Positions 9,880 through 17,503 of a stretch of DNA of 32,346 nt are shown here, in pieces. The DNA is taken from contig CACLCL010000011.1 of the NCBI GenBank assembly GCA_902605445.1, forward strand, positions 1-32,346, given 5' to 3'. The notes below the pieces were generated by a model. That model saw only the letters and a program-made list of their open reading frames with translations. It made no database searches and was not told the origin of the DNA. The position numbers and the translations under genes are program-made. Source of the stretch: an uncultured Bacteroidota bacterium. Its GTDB lineage: Bacteria > Bacteroidota > Bacteroidia > Flavobacteriales > Flavobacteriaceae. Each line of letters begins with the position of its first letter. The stretch's first letter is position 1.

Positions 9880-11231
9880 ATTTAAATTTAATAAATAGTA
9901 TATTTTTTTTAGGAATTGGAGGTATAGGAATGAGTGGCCTGGCCAGGTATTTTATGATGAAAAAATATGAGGTTTTTGGTTATGATAGAGAGCCCTCTAG
10001 TATTACAGATGATTTAGAAAAAAATGGAGCTGTAATTTGTCATGATATCAAAAGTTTTGATATGAATTATTTTTATAAAAACAAGGATAAGACGATAGTA
10101 ATCTATACCCCGGCTGTTTCCGAAAATCATCCTCTTTTTAAAAAATTCAAATCTCATAATTTTAAAATTTACAAAAGAGCTCAAATTATAGAACATATTT
10201 CAAAAGATAGCAGATGTATTGCCATTGCAGGCACTCACGGAAAAACAACAACAAGTTCAATTTTAGCTCACATACTTCATGAGGCAAACATATCCTTTTG
10301 TGCTCTTGTTGGGGGAATAATGGAAAATTATAATTCGAATTTTTTATTTAAGGGAAATGAATATTTTTTAATAGAGGCAGATGAATTTGATAGATCATTT
10401 TTAAAACTGAGACCCGAGTTTGCTTGTATAACTTCAATTGACAATGATCACATGGATATTTATGAAAATAGTGATAATTTGAATGAAGCCTTTAAAAATT
10501 TTGAAAACAATTTGATTGATGGAGGCTTTTTAATTTCTAACGATGGGGTGGATATTGGCGGTGAAAAGTACGGCTTTGAAAGTAATTCAAAATATAAGGT
10601 AATAAATACTGAATACAAATCTGGATTTTCCCAATTTGACATTCAAATTGATGATAATATTTTTAAAAATTTTAAAATAAAATTACCCGGTGAGCATAAT
10701 GTATTAAATTGTCTTGCTGCTGTTATTTTAGCTCTGAAGCTTGGAATTCCTGAATCTATAATCTTAAATGCAATATCTACTTTTAAAGGAGTTAAACGTA
10801 GATTCTCATATGTAATAAATTCAAAAAAAATAATTCTTATCGACGACTACGCTCATCATCCAGAGGAAATTAGTAAAATTCATAAATCCTTGAGAATAAT
10901 TTATCCAAATGATAAGATATTGGCCATATTCCAGCCTCATTTGTTTTCAAGAACAATTAATTTAATTGACGATTTTGCCAATGAATTATCAAAGTTTGAT
11001 AATGTAATTCTACTTGAAATCTATCCAGCGAGAGAGGAGCCAATTGGAGGAGTTAGTTCAAGTTTGTTACTCGAAAAAATTAGATTGGACAATAAAACTA
11101 TTTGTCAAAAATCAGAGATTTCACATTCAATTTTAAACACTGGTAATAAAATTAATGTATTAATGGGAGCTGGTGATATAGCCAATGAGGTTGAGTTAAT
11201 AAAACAAGAAATATTAAAATGCAATACCTAA
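9876..11231 (+). CDS. murC: UDP-MurNAc:L-alanine ligase MurC
   Basis: MurC catalyses the first amino-acid addition (L-Ala) to UDP-MurNAc in the cytoplasm. The 451-residue length is standard. The N-terminal motif FLGIGGIGMSGLA (about residues 11-23) binds UDP-MurNAc. The ATP P-loop is IAGTHGKTTT, with the His that separates MurC from other Mur ligases. EADEFDRSF supplies the acidic residues, and the C-terminal domain has IDDYAHHPEEI and a late FQPHLFSRT motif. It begins inside the murG stop (ATGA) and overlaps ftsQ by 13 bases, consistent with one polycistron. Confidence 0.97.
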   Translation: MNLNLINSIFFLGIGGIGMSGLARYFMMKKYEVFGYDREPSSITDDLEKNGAVICHDIKSFDMNYFYKNKDKTIVIYTPAVSENHPLFKKFKSHNFKIYKRAQIIEHISKDSRCIAIAGTHGKTTTSSILAHILHEANISFCALVGGIMENYNSNFLFKGNEYFLIEADEFDRSFLKLRPEFACITSIDNDHMDIYENSDNLNEAFKNFENNLIDGGFLISNDGVDIGGEKYGFESNSKYKVINTEYKSGFSQFDIQIDDNIFKNFKIKLPGEHNVLNCLAAVILALKLGIPESIILNAISTFKGVKRRFSYVINSKKIILIDDYAHHPEEISKIHKSLRIIYPNDKILAIFQPHLFSRTINLIDDFANELSKFDNVILLEIYPAREEPIGGVSSSLLLEKIRLDNKTICQKSEISHSILNTGNKINVLMGAGDIANEVELIKQEILKCNT

Positions 11232-11926
11232 GACTTAAAATACTATTATTTTTGACCATAGCATTAATTGCAACTGTCTATTATTTCTCTAATTATAATA
11301 ATAATAGTAGAAAAATTTCTGATATAAATATTCATATTAGTCCAATAGATAATTTATACATAACTCAAGACTCAATCAAATCAATTGTTGAAAATATGTT
11401 TGATTTTAGCAAGAAAACGACCAGACTTAACAATATTGAAAGAGACCTTAATTTAATATCTTATATTGAGTCAGCTGAGGTACATTTTTCCGTTGGTGGT
11501 AAGCTAAATTTAAGTATTATTCAAAGAGAACCAATTGCAAGAATTATTACAAATGATTCAATGTTTTACATTGATAAAAATCTAAAATATATAAGCTTGT
11601 CAAAATTATTTTCACCTGAGATCCCTATTATTATTGGTAAAAACTGGTACAAAAATAAGCAACATCTAATTAAGGCTTTGCATCTAATAAAAAAAGATGA
11701 TTTTTTATATGACAATGTAACTCAAATATTTTTTGATGATTTTAATAATTTAAAATTGAAATTGAAAAAATACAAGTCGGAAATCATTGTAGGTGGTGCG
11801 AATAATATTGAGAAAAAGTTTAATAATTTAAAAGCTTTCATAGTTAGAGAAAAGTCAAAAAAATTAAATTATGAGTATAAACACATTAGTTTACAGTTTG
11901 AAAATCAAATTGTAGCTGTTAAATAA
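11219..11926 (+). CDS. ftsQ: Cell division protein FtsQ
   Basis: This is a bitopic membrane protein of 235 residues in the ftsQ position. It has a single membrane anchor at about residues 7-25 (KILLFLTIALIATVYYF) and a short cytoplasmic tail. A periplasmic POTRA-like region begins around ISDINIHISPIDN, and a beta-rich FtsQ/DivIB domain includes RDLNLISYIESAEVHFS and IIQREPIARI. FtsQ bridges the FtsL-FtsB pair to the rest of the divisome. The family is poorly conserved, so position between murC and ftsA is important evidence alongside the RxxPIARI element. The next gene starts 7 bases downstream. Confidence 0.9.
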   Translation: MQYLRLKILLFLTIALIATVYYFSNYNNNSRKISDINIHISPIDNLYITQDSIKSIVENMFDFSKKTTRLNNIERDLNLISYIESAEVHFSVGGKLNLSIIQREPIARIITNDSMFYIDKNLKYISLSKLFSPEIPIIIGKNWYKNKQHLIKALHLIKKDDFLYDNVTQIFFDDFNNLKLKLKKYKSEIIVGGANNIEKKFNNLKAFIVREKSKKLNYEYKHISLQFENQIVAVK

Positions 11927-11933
11927 TATTGAA

Positions 11934-13277
11934 ATGGATAAAAATAATATTTCTATAGGATTAGATATTGGAACAACAAAAATTGTTGCAATGATTGGAG
12001 AGAGAAATGAATTTAAAAAAATAAAAATTTTGGGTGTTGGTAAATCAGTAAGTCTTGGTGTTCATAGAGGTGTAGTAAATAACATAACGCAGACAATTCA
12101 ATCAATTCAGCAGGCAGTAGAACAGGCAGAGACAAACTCCGGACATAAGATTGAGGGTGTAACGGTTGGTATCGCTGGACAACATATTAGGAGTTTGCAG
12201 CATAGTGATTACATAACCAGAGAAAATTCGGAACAAGTAATTAATATTGATGATATTGACAAATTGATAAATCAGGTGCATAAATTAGTAATGTTGCCTG
12301 GCGAAGAAATAATTCATGTACTTCCTCAGGAATACAAAGTTGATGGCCAAGCTGAAATTAAAGAACCAATAGGAATGTATGGTGGAAGATTAGAAGCAAA
12401 TTTTCATGTTGTTGTTGGACAAGTTTCGTCAATTAGAAATATAGGAAGATGCATAAAAAGCGCAGGTCTTGATTTAGATGGTATTACTTTGGAACCTCTG
12501 GCTTCAGCTAATGCAGTTTTGAGTGTTGAGGAAAAAGAGGCTGGTGTTGCCCTTATTGATATTGGAGGAGGTACAACTGACTTAGCGATATTTAAAGATG
12601 GTATAATTAGACACACAGCTGTAATTCCATTTGGGGGTAATGTTATTACTGAAGACATAAAGGAGGGATGCTCAATAATTGAAAAGCAAGCAGAGCTATT
12701 AAAAATAAAATTTGGTTCTGCATGGCCGGGCGAAAATAGAGAAAATGAAATTGTCTCTATTCCTGGGCTAAGAGGGAGAGACCCTAGAGAAATTTCACTG
12801 AAAAATCTTTCTAAAGTAATTCATGCAAGAGCAGTTGAAATTATTGAACAAGTTTACTTGGAAATTAAAAACTATGGTCATGAAGAGCAAAAGAAAAAAC
12901 TGATTGCTGGAATTGTTTTGACAGGTGGTGGTAGCCAATTAAAGCACTTAAAACAGCTAGTTGAATATGTTACAGGTATGGATACAAGGGTAGGGTATCC
13001 AAACGAGCATTTAGCTGGTGATACAGATCAAAATGTAACAAGTCCCTTGTATGCAACTGCTGTTGGCCTTTTAATGGATGGTTTAGGCAGATCAGAGAAA
13101 AATGATGTAGATCAGGTGGCTAATTCAACTGCGGAGAATTTTCAAAAAGATGAAAATCAGAGTGCTGAAACAGAGAACACTGAAATATCAAATAAAACAA
13201 AAATTCATAAAAATCGTGATTCTTTCTTAGACAAATTAACAGAAAAAGTTAAGGATTTTCTTGATAATGCTGAATAA
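11934..13277 (+). CDS. ftsA: Cell division protein FtsA
   Basis: FtsA is an actin-like ATPase that tethers FtsZ to the membrane and recruits late divisome proteins. It has 447 residues. The phosphate-1 motif is IGLDIGTTKIVAMIG (from about residue 8), the phosphate-2 motif is ALIDIGGGTTDLAIF, and the adenosine motif is VLTGGGSQLKHL. An SHS2 (1C) domain follows the first motif. After a polar linker rich in N, E, Q and S, the last ~17 residues (SFLDKLTEKVKDFLDNA) form the amphipathic membrane-targeting helix. A 28-base AT-only gap separates it from ftsZ. Confidence 0.97.
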   Translation: MDKNNISIGLDIGTTKIVAMIGERNEFKKIKILGVGKSVSLGVHRGVVNNITQTIQSIQQAVEQAETNSGHKIEGVTVGIAGQHIRSLQHSDYITRENSEQVINIDDIDKLINQVHKLVMLPGEEIIHVLPQEYKVDGQAEIKEPIGMYGGRLEANFHVVVGQVSSIRNIGRCIKSAGLDLDGITLEPLASANAVLSVEEKEAGVALIDIGGGTTDLAIFKDGIIRHTAVIPFGGNVITEDIKEGCSIIEKQAELLKIKFGSAWPGENRENEIVSIPGLRGRDPREISLKNLSKVIHARAVEIIEQVYLEIKNYGHEEQKKKLIAGIVLTGGGSQLKHLKQLVEYVTGMDTRVGYPNEHLAGDTDQNVTSPLYATAVGLLMDGLGRSEKNDVDQVANSTAENFQKDENQSAETENTEISNKTKIHKNRDSFLDKLTEKVKDFLDNAE

Positions 13278-13305
13278 TAAAATTAAAATTATAAAATAAA
13301 CAAAT

Positions 13306-15081
13306 ATGGAGGATAATATAGACATCGGAATAAATTTTGATTTACCAAAAAACAGGTCAAATGTAATCAAAGCAATTGGCGTTGGAGGAGGTGGTAGTAA
13401 TGCAATCAATCATATGTTTAAGCAAGGAATTAAAGGGGTAGATTTTGTTATATGCAATACTGATGCCCAAGCTTTAAATAATAGTGGAGTTCCAAACAAA
13501 ATTCAGTTAGGGGTAAATTTAACCGAGGGTTTAGGTGCTGGAGCTAACCCTGATATTGGAAAGCAAGCAGCACTTGAAAGTTGTGAAGATATAATACAAA
13601 TGCTTCAAACAAATACGAAAATGGTCTTTATTACAGCTGGTATGGGTGGAGGAACAGGAACAGGAGCGGCACCAATAATAGCAAAGATGGCAAGAGAGTT
13701 AAAAATTCTTACAGTTGGCATAGTAACTACTCCGTTTGAGTTCGAGGGTAAGATTAGAAATGAACAAGCTCAAATTGGTTTAGAGAATTTGAGAGAGCAT
13801 GTTGATTCTTTGATTATTATAAATAATAATAAATTAAGAGATGTTTATGGGAATTTGGGTTTTAAAGCCGGTTTTTCCAAGGCTGACGAGGTTCTTTCTA
13901 CCGCTTCTAAAGGAATAGCTGAAGTAATAACACATCATTATACTCAAAATATAGATTTAAAAGATGCTAAAACAGTATTATCTAATAGTGGTACAGCTAT
14001 AATGGGAGCTTACAAATCATCTGGTGAAAACAGAGCAAAAGAAGCTATTTCAAAAGCTTTAGAATCACCATTATTAAATGATAATAAAATTTTTGGTGCA
14101 AAGAACGTCTTACTTTTAATTGTTTCGGGAACAAATGAAATTACAATTGATGAAATAGGAGAAATAAACGATTATATTCAGGACGAGGCTGGAAATGGAG
14201 CAAATATTATTATGGGAGTTGGCGAAGATAATGAGCTAAATGATTCAATTTCGGTTACTGTGATAGCAACTGGATTTGATTCAGATCAACAAAATCAAAT
14301 TTCTAATACAGAACCTCAAAAAATCATACATAAATTAGAAGAAGAAAATTTATTTTCTCAATTACATAATTCTGAGCATAAAACAATCATCAGTGATGAT
14401 CAGAATTTGGAAGAGAATATTTTAGACGAAAAAAAAGTTGAAGAAAATGATTTAGAATTGACCAACTCAGAAAAAATTGTACATGTTTTGGAAATGGATG
14501 AACATGAAGATCAAAATATTCTTGATGAAGATGATTATGATTTTGAAACTAAAGAATCTAGTTTTGATGATTTAAGCTATACAAGTGATGATAAGGAATT
14601 ATTAAGCGAGTCCTCGGAGGATATAAATAATGAAAACTTAGTTGAGTGGTCATTATTTGAAAAAGCTATTGAAGAAGAAAATAAAGAGGATGAGATTCTA
14701 ATTGATAATTCTGAAAAATTAGTATTTGATGAAGGATATGTTGAATTTGAAAGTAAACTAAATAATAGTAAAGAAAATAATTTAATTGAAAGTTTAAACA
14801 AAAAAAATGATGTTTTACCTGAACAAAATTCAATTTCTGATTTTCAAAAACATAGATCAGAAGAGAGAAGGTTGCGAATGAAAGAATTTAATTATAAGTT
14901 TAACAAGTCTAAAATTAATGATATTAACGATGAACCAGCATTTAAGAGAAAGGGAATTGATATTGATGAGGTTAATAATTCAGAACAGCAAAATATTTCA
15001 AGAACATCATTGAGTGAAGATGAGTCAAATGAGGTAAAAATTAGAAAAAATAATTCGTTCTTACACGATAACGTTGATTGA
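13306..15081 (+). CDS. ftsZ: Cell division GTPase FtsZ with long acidic tail
   Basis: FtsZ is a tubulin homologue that forms the Z-ring. The GTPase core covers about residues 15-325. It has GVGGGGSNA near residue 26, the tubulin signature GGGTGTG at 114-120, and the T7 catalytic loop N215-x-D217-x-x-D220. The remaining ~266 residues form a disordered-looking tail rich in Glu, Asp, Asn and Ser. The tail contains repeated short segments around 338-345, 388-396 and 468-475, a basic patch RRLRMKEFNYKFNKS, and the terminal peptide NNSFLHDNVD, which is typical of flavobacterial FtsZ and likely the docking site for FtsA. At 591 residues it is much longer than the ~385 of E. coli but ordinary for Flavobacteriales. 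Confidence 0.97.
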   Translation: MEDNIDIGINFDLPKNRSNVIKAIGVGGGGSNAINHMFKQGIKGVDFVICNTDAQALNNSGVPNKIQLGVNLTEGLGAGANPDIGKQAALESCEDIIQMLQTNTKMVFITAGMGGGTGTGAAPIIAKMARELKILTVGIVTTPFEFEGKIRNEQAQIGLENLREHVDSLIIINNNKLRDVYGNLGFKAGFSKADEVLSTASKGIAEVITHHYTQNIDLKDAKTVLSNSGTAIMGAYKSSGENRAKEAISKALESPLLNDNKIFGAKNVLLLIVSGTNEITIDEIGEINDYIQDEAGNGANIIMGVGEDNELNDSISVTVIATGFDSDQQNQISNTEPQKIIHKLEEENLFSQLHNSEHKTIISDDQNLEENILDEKKVEENDLELTNSEKIVHVLEMDEHEDQNILDEDDYDFETKESSFDDLSYTSDDKELLSESSEDINNENLVEWSLFEKAIEEENKEDEILIDNSEKLVFDEGYVEFESKLNNSKENNLIESLNKKNDVLPEQNSISDFQKHRSEERRLRMKEFNYKFNKSKINDINDEPAFKRKGIDIDEVNNSEQQNISRTSLSEDESNEVKIRKNNSFLHDNVD

Positions 15082-15082
15082 T

Positions 15083-15532
15083 ATGGATTTAGAAAATAAA
15101 ATTACTGAGGAATTAAAGTTGGCAATGAAAAGTAAGGATAAGCTAGTTCTAACTGCTTTAAGGGCGATTAAATCTGAACTGATGATTGCTAAAACAAACG
15201 CTGGTCAAAAAAAAATTATAAATAACGAAATAGAATTAAAAATACTTCAAAAACTTGTTAAACAAAGGAAGGAAAGCTCTAAAATTTATTTAAAAAAAGG
15301 TAGAAATGAACTAGCAGAAACTGAATTAAAAGAAGCAGAAATAATTCAAAGATTTTTGCCTAAACAGCTTACAAATGATGAAATTGAATTTGAGGTTAAA
15401 AATCAAATTAAAAATATCAATGCGAAAAGTTTAAAAGATATGGGTGCTGTTATGTCTGCAGTGACAAAAAAATTGGCTGGTTCTGCAGACGGAAAAACAA
15501 TTTCTGAAATTGTAAGAAAATATCTATCATGA
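15083..15532 (+). CDS. YqeY/GatB-like protein
   Basis: This is a 149-residue protein of the YqeY family, homologous to the C-terminal tail domain of the GatB subunit of Asp/Glu-tRNA amidotransferase. Its helical start includes KLAMKSKDKLVLTALRAIKSE and its end is MGAVMSAVTKKLAGSADGKTISEIV. The family is thought to assist tRNA-dependent amidation or tRNA handling, but the exact role is not established. I chose ATG 15083 over the in-frame TTG 15074 because the family begins close to LENKI and the upstream residues add nothing. It is a regular neighbour of ftsZ in Bacteroidota. Five bases after its stop a tRNA gene begins, so the two are probably co-transcribed. Confidence 0.92.
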   Translation: MDLENKITEELKLAMKSKDKLVLTALRAIKSELMIAKTNAGQKKIINNEIELKILQKLVKQRKESSKIYLKKGRNELAETELKEAEIIQRFLPKQLTNDEIEFEVKNQIKNINAKSLKDMGAVMSAVTKKLAGSADGKTISEIVRKYLS

Positions 15533-15537
15533 AAAAT

Positions 15538-15611
15538 GGCTCAGTAGTTCAACTGGATAGAATATCAGATTTCGGCTCTGGGGGTTGGGGGTTCGAATCC
15601 TCCCTGGGCCA
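15538..15611 (+). tRNA. tRNA-Arg, anticodon TCG
   Basis: A 74-base sequence folds into a standard cloverleaf. Acceptor GGCTCAG (15538-15544) pairs with CTGGGCC (15604-15610), with one G-T pair, and the discriminator is A15611. The D stem is GTTC/GAAT. The anticodon stem is TCAGA/TCTGG around the loop TTTCGGC (15570-15576), giving anticodon TCG at 15572-15574, which reads CGN arginine codons. The T arm is GGGGG-TTCGAAT-CCTCC. The 3' CCA is not encoded (the next bases are CTT), so it must be added after transcription. The gene lies 5 bases after yqeY and overlaps the upstream extension of the following ORF. Confidence 0.95.
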
Positions 15612-15624
15612 CTTTATAATCATT

Positions 15625-16413
15625 TTGATATTTCCTATTTCTGTTTTTTGTCAACAAATTTTAGAGACCCATAAACTGTCAAGAAATATTAATGAAACTT
15701 CGGGTTTAGAATATTATGGTGACTTTTTAGTAACACATAATGACTCGGGTAATCCAGCTGAATTATTTTATTTAAATGATTTAGGCGAAATTATTTTTAA
15801 AAGAAAGTTCAAATCATTAAAAAACTATGACTGGGAGGATTTAGCTAGTGATAATGATTATTTATATATAGCAGATATAGGTAATAATTATGATACTAGA
15901 AAAAACTTAAGAATAATTAAAGTTCCTAATAATCCAAAGGAGGATTCAAATGAAATTATCAGCTTTTACTATCCAGAACAAGAGAAATTTAGTTTTAGAA
16001 AAAAATCAAAATACGACGCTGAGTCTCTGGTTTGTTATGATGATTATCTTCTGATATTTACTAAAAATAGGAATGAAAAATTAACTGAAATATACAAGGT
16101 TCCAAAAAACAAAGGTGAATATATTGCTGAAAAAGTTGGTACTATTAAGACAGGTTCAATTGTCACCGCAGCAGATTATAATAAAGAACTTAATTTACTA
16201 GTATTAACTGCCACTAAGAACTTTAAAAAATATTATTTAATTAAGATAGAAAACTTTGCATTATTTTCTGAAATAAGAGATTTAAATATGGTTGAAATTC
16301 CAGTTGGTAAAACTCAAATTGAATCTATTAAGATAATTAACCAAAATACATTTTGGTTAACTACAGAGAATGAAAAAAAAGGCAACCCCTTTCTTTATAA
16401 ACTTACCTTTTAA
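15625..16413 (+). CDS. Putative secreted beta-propeller-like protein of unknown function
   Basis: I do not recognise a named family. From the tentative TTG start the protein has 262 residues. A short hydrophobic leader (IFPISVFC) before QQ resembles a Bacteroidota signal peptide. The body repeats beta-propeller-like strands such as FLVTHNDSGNPAELFYL, DWEDLASDNDYLYIADIGNN, DAESLVCYDDYLLIFTKN and IESIKIINQNTFWLTTEN, with the NETSGLEY/HNDSG/WEDLA/IADIGNN motifs of secreted proteins usually annotated as hypothetical. The frame is open back to ATG 15529, but that would translate the whole tRNA-Arg, so I reject it. No other in-frame ATG occurs near the N-terminus. The true start is uncertain (TTG 15625, or ATA/ATT codons just after the tRNA). 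A candidate terminator follows. Confidence 0.6.
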   Translation: MIFPISVFCQQILETHKLSRNINETSGLEYYGDFLVTHNDSGNPAELFYLNDLGEIIFKRKFKSLKNYDWEDLASDNDYLYIADIGNNYDTRKNLRIIKVPNNPKEDSNEIISFYYPEQEKFSFRKKSKYDAESLVCYDDYLLIFTKNRNEKLTEIYKVPKNKGEYIAEKVGTIKTGSIVTAADYNKELNLLVLTATKNFKKYYLIKIENFALFSEIRDLNMVEIPVGKTQIESIKIINQNTFWLTTENEKKGNPFLYKLTF

Positions 16414-16441
16414 ATTAGTCGCCAGACATAATTTTTTTTTT
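16412..16441 (+). terminator. Candidate intrinsic terminator after the propeller gene
   Basis: Just after the stop codon, AAATTAGTC (16412-16420) can pair with GACATAATTT (16425-16434). This makes a 9-bp stem with one bulged A and a GCCA loop, followed by a run of T to 16441. The stem is AT-rich and so not very stable. It is the only such structure between the dcw/tRNA block and the sugar-precursor block, which makes a transcription boundary here plausible. Confidence 0.4.
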
Positions 16442-16464
16442 AGTTTTACGTTTCATTTATGTAA

Positions 16465-17040
16465 ATGTCAAAAAATATTCATAAATATTCATTTTCTGTA
16501 ACTAGAGAAAATCGTGAAGCTATTTCTGGCCATAAAGCCATGGTGCTGTGGTTTACTGGACTTTCTGCATCTGGAAAATCTACAATTGCAAATAATGTTG
16601 AGAAAGAATTGAATAAAAAACAATATAATAGTTATATTTTAGATGGTGATAATGTAAGATCAGGTTTAAATAAAGATTTAGGTTTTTCCCCTTCGGATAG
16701 AAATGAGAATATTAGAAGAATAATTGAGGTTTCTAAACTATTTGTTGATTCAGGAAAAATTGTACTTTGTTCATTTATTTCACCTTACAGAAATGACAGA
16801 GAAATGGCAAGAGAAATATTAGGTGAACATTTTGTTGAAATTTTTGTAAATACACCAATTGAAGAGTGTATCAAAAGAGATCCCAAAGGACTTTACAAAA
16901 TGGCAATATCTGGTGAAATAAAGAATTTCACAGGTGTTAGTGCACCTTATGAAAAGCCACTTATGCCTGAAATTTTGATAGAAAATTTATCATTAAAAGA
17001 ATCTGTTAAAAAAATAATTGATTATGTGGAAAAAAATTAA
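16465..17040 (+). CDS. cysC: Adenylylsulfate (APS) kinase
   Basis: CysC phosphorylates the 3'-OH of adenosine 5'-phosphosulfate to give PAPS, the donor for sulfate reduction and sulfotransferases. It has 191 residues, as usual for a stand-alone enzyme. The P-loop GLSASGKST spans residues 32-40, followed by LDGDNVR, LGFSPSDRNENIRR, the catalytic-serine region FISPYR, and RDPKGLYK-x-AISGEIKNFTG with YEKP. All main family motifs are intact. No ATP sulfurylase (CysDN or Sat) and no sulfotransferase is in the window. The next gene, a small HxGH nucleotidyltransferase, overlaps it by about 17 bases. A related kinase in Campylobacter capsule loci acts on a CDP-linked group instead, so the true substrate could differ. 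Confidence 0.9.
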   Translation: MSKNIHKYSFSVTRENREAISGHKAMVLWFTGLSASGKSTIANNVEKELNKKQYNSYILDGDNVRSGLNKDLGFSPSDRNENIRRIIEVSKLFVDSGKIVLCSFISPYRNDREMAREILGEHFVEIFVNTPIEECIKRDPKGLYKMAISGEIKNFTGVSAPYEKPLMPEILIENLSLKESVKKIIDYVEKN

Positions 17041-17476
17041 TCATGGAGGCTTACCTACAACTAATATTGACAAAAAGTATGCAATATTTATTGGCAGATT
17101 CCAGCCTTATCACTTCGGTCACATAGAACTTATACGTCAAAAATTGGATGCTGGTATCCCAGCTTTGATTATGGTGAGAGATATTGAACCAGATGATAGA
17201 AATCCCTTTACAACCAAACAAACTGTTGAAATGATTGAAACATACCATAAATCAGTTAATGATGATGTTAAGGTAATAGTTATCCCCGATATCGAATCTG
17301 TAAATTATGGACGGGGTGTTGGATATGAAATTAATGAGTATGAACCGCCAAGTGATAGTGGTGCAATGTTTATTTCAGCAACTAGAATTAGAGAATCTAT
17401 TCGAAATGGAGATGAAACTTGGAAAGAAATGGTTGATAGCTCAATTCATTCTAGCATTGAAAAATTTTTGAATTAA
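17024..17476 (+). CDS. Small HxGH-type nucleotidyltransferase (NadM-like), substrate unknown
   Basis: This is a 150-residue member of the cytidylyltransferase-like HxGH superfamily. The nucleotide-binding motif IGRFQPYHFGH ends with H30-F-G-H33, RNPFT follows at about 59-63, and the C-terminal ISATRIR at 117-123 is the phosphate-binding motif. The GRFQPxHxGH, NPFT and ISxTxIR set resembles archaeal-type nicotinamide-mononucleotide adenylyltransferase (NadM), but a NAD role does not fit the neighbourhood. It overlaps cysC, which suggests the two act on one pathway. I chose ATG 17024; an in-frame TTG at 17018 adds two residues. It could activate a phospho-compound with ATP or CTP before the kinase acts. 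This is inference. Confidence 0.75.
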   Translation: MWKKINHGGLPTTNIDKKYAIFIGRFQPYHFGHIELIRQKLDAGIPALIMVRDIEPDDRNPFTTKQTVEMIETYHKSVNDDVKVIVIPDIESVNYGRGVGYEINEYEPPSDSGAMFISATRIRESIRNGDETWKEMVDSSIHSSIEKFLN

Positions 17477-17496
17477 AGCATTATCCTTTAATTTTG
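17468..17496 (+). promoter_or_regulatory. Candidate Bacteroidota-type promoter before metK
   Basis: TAATTTTG at 17489-17496 fits the Bacteroidota -7 consensus TAnnTTTG exactly, and a TTG at 17468-17470 lies 18 bases upstream as a -33 element. Transcription would begin around 17502, only a few bases before the metK ATG at 17504, so the message would be nearly leaderless. In AT-rich DNA such matches also occur by chance. Confidence 0.35.
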
Positions 17497-17503
17497 TTGC
17501 ATA

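Noticed and set aside
15529-15624. N-terminal extension of the propeller ORF from ATG 15529
   Set aside because: It is the translation of the tRNA-Arg gene, which must be processed from the transcript; the peptide has no relation to the protein body.
16447-16454. Promoter -7 element TACGTTTC before cysC
   Set aside because: The last base mismatches the consensus and no TTG lies at the proper distance.
17477-17503. SAM riboswitch upstream of metK
   Set aside because: The gap is only 27 bases and shows no riboswitch core; only a promoter-like TAATTTTG is present.
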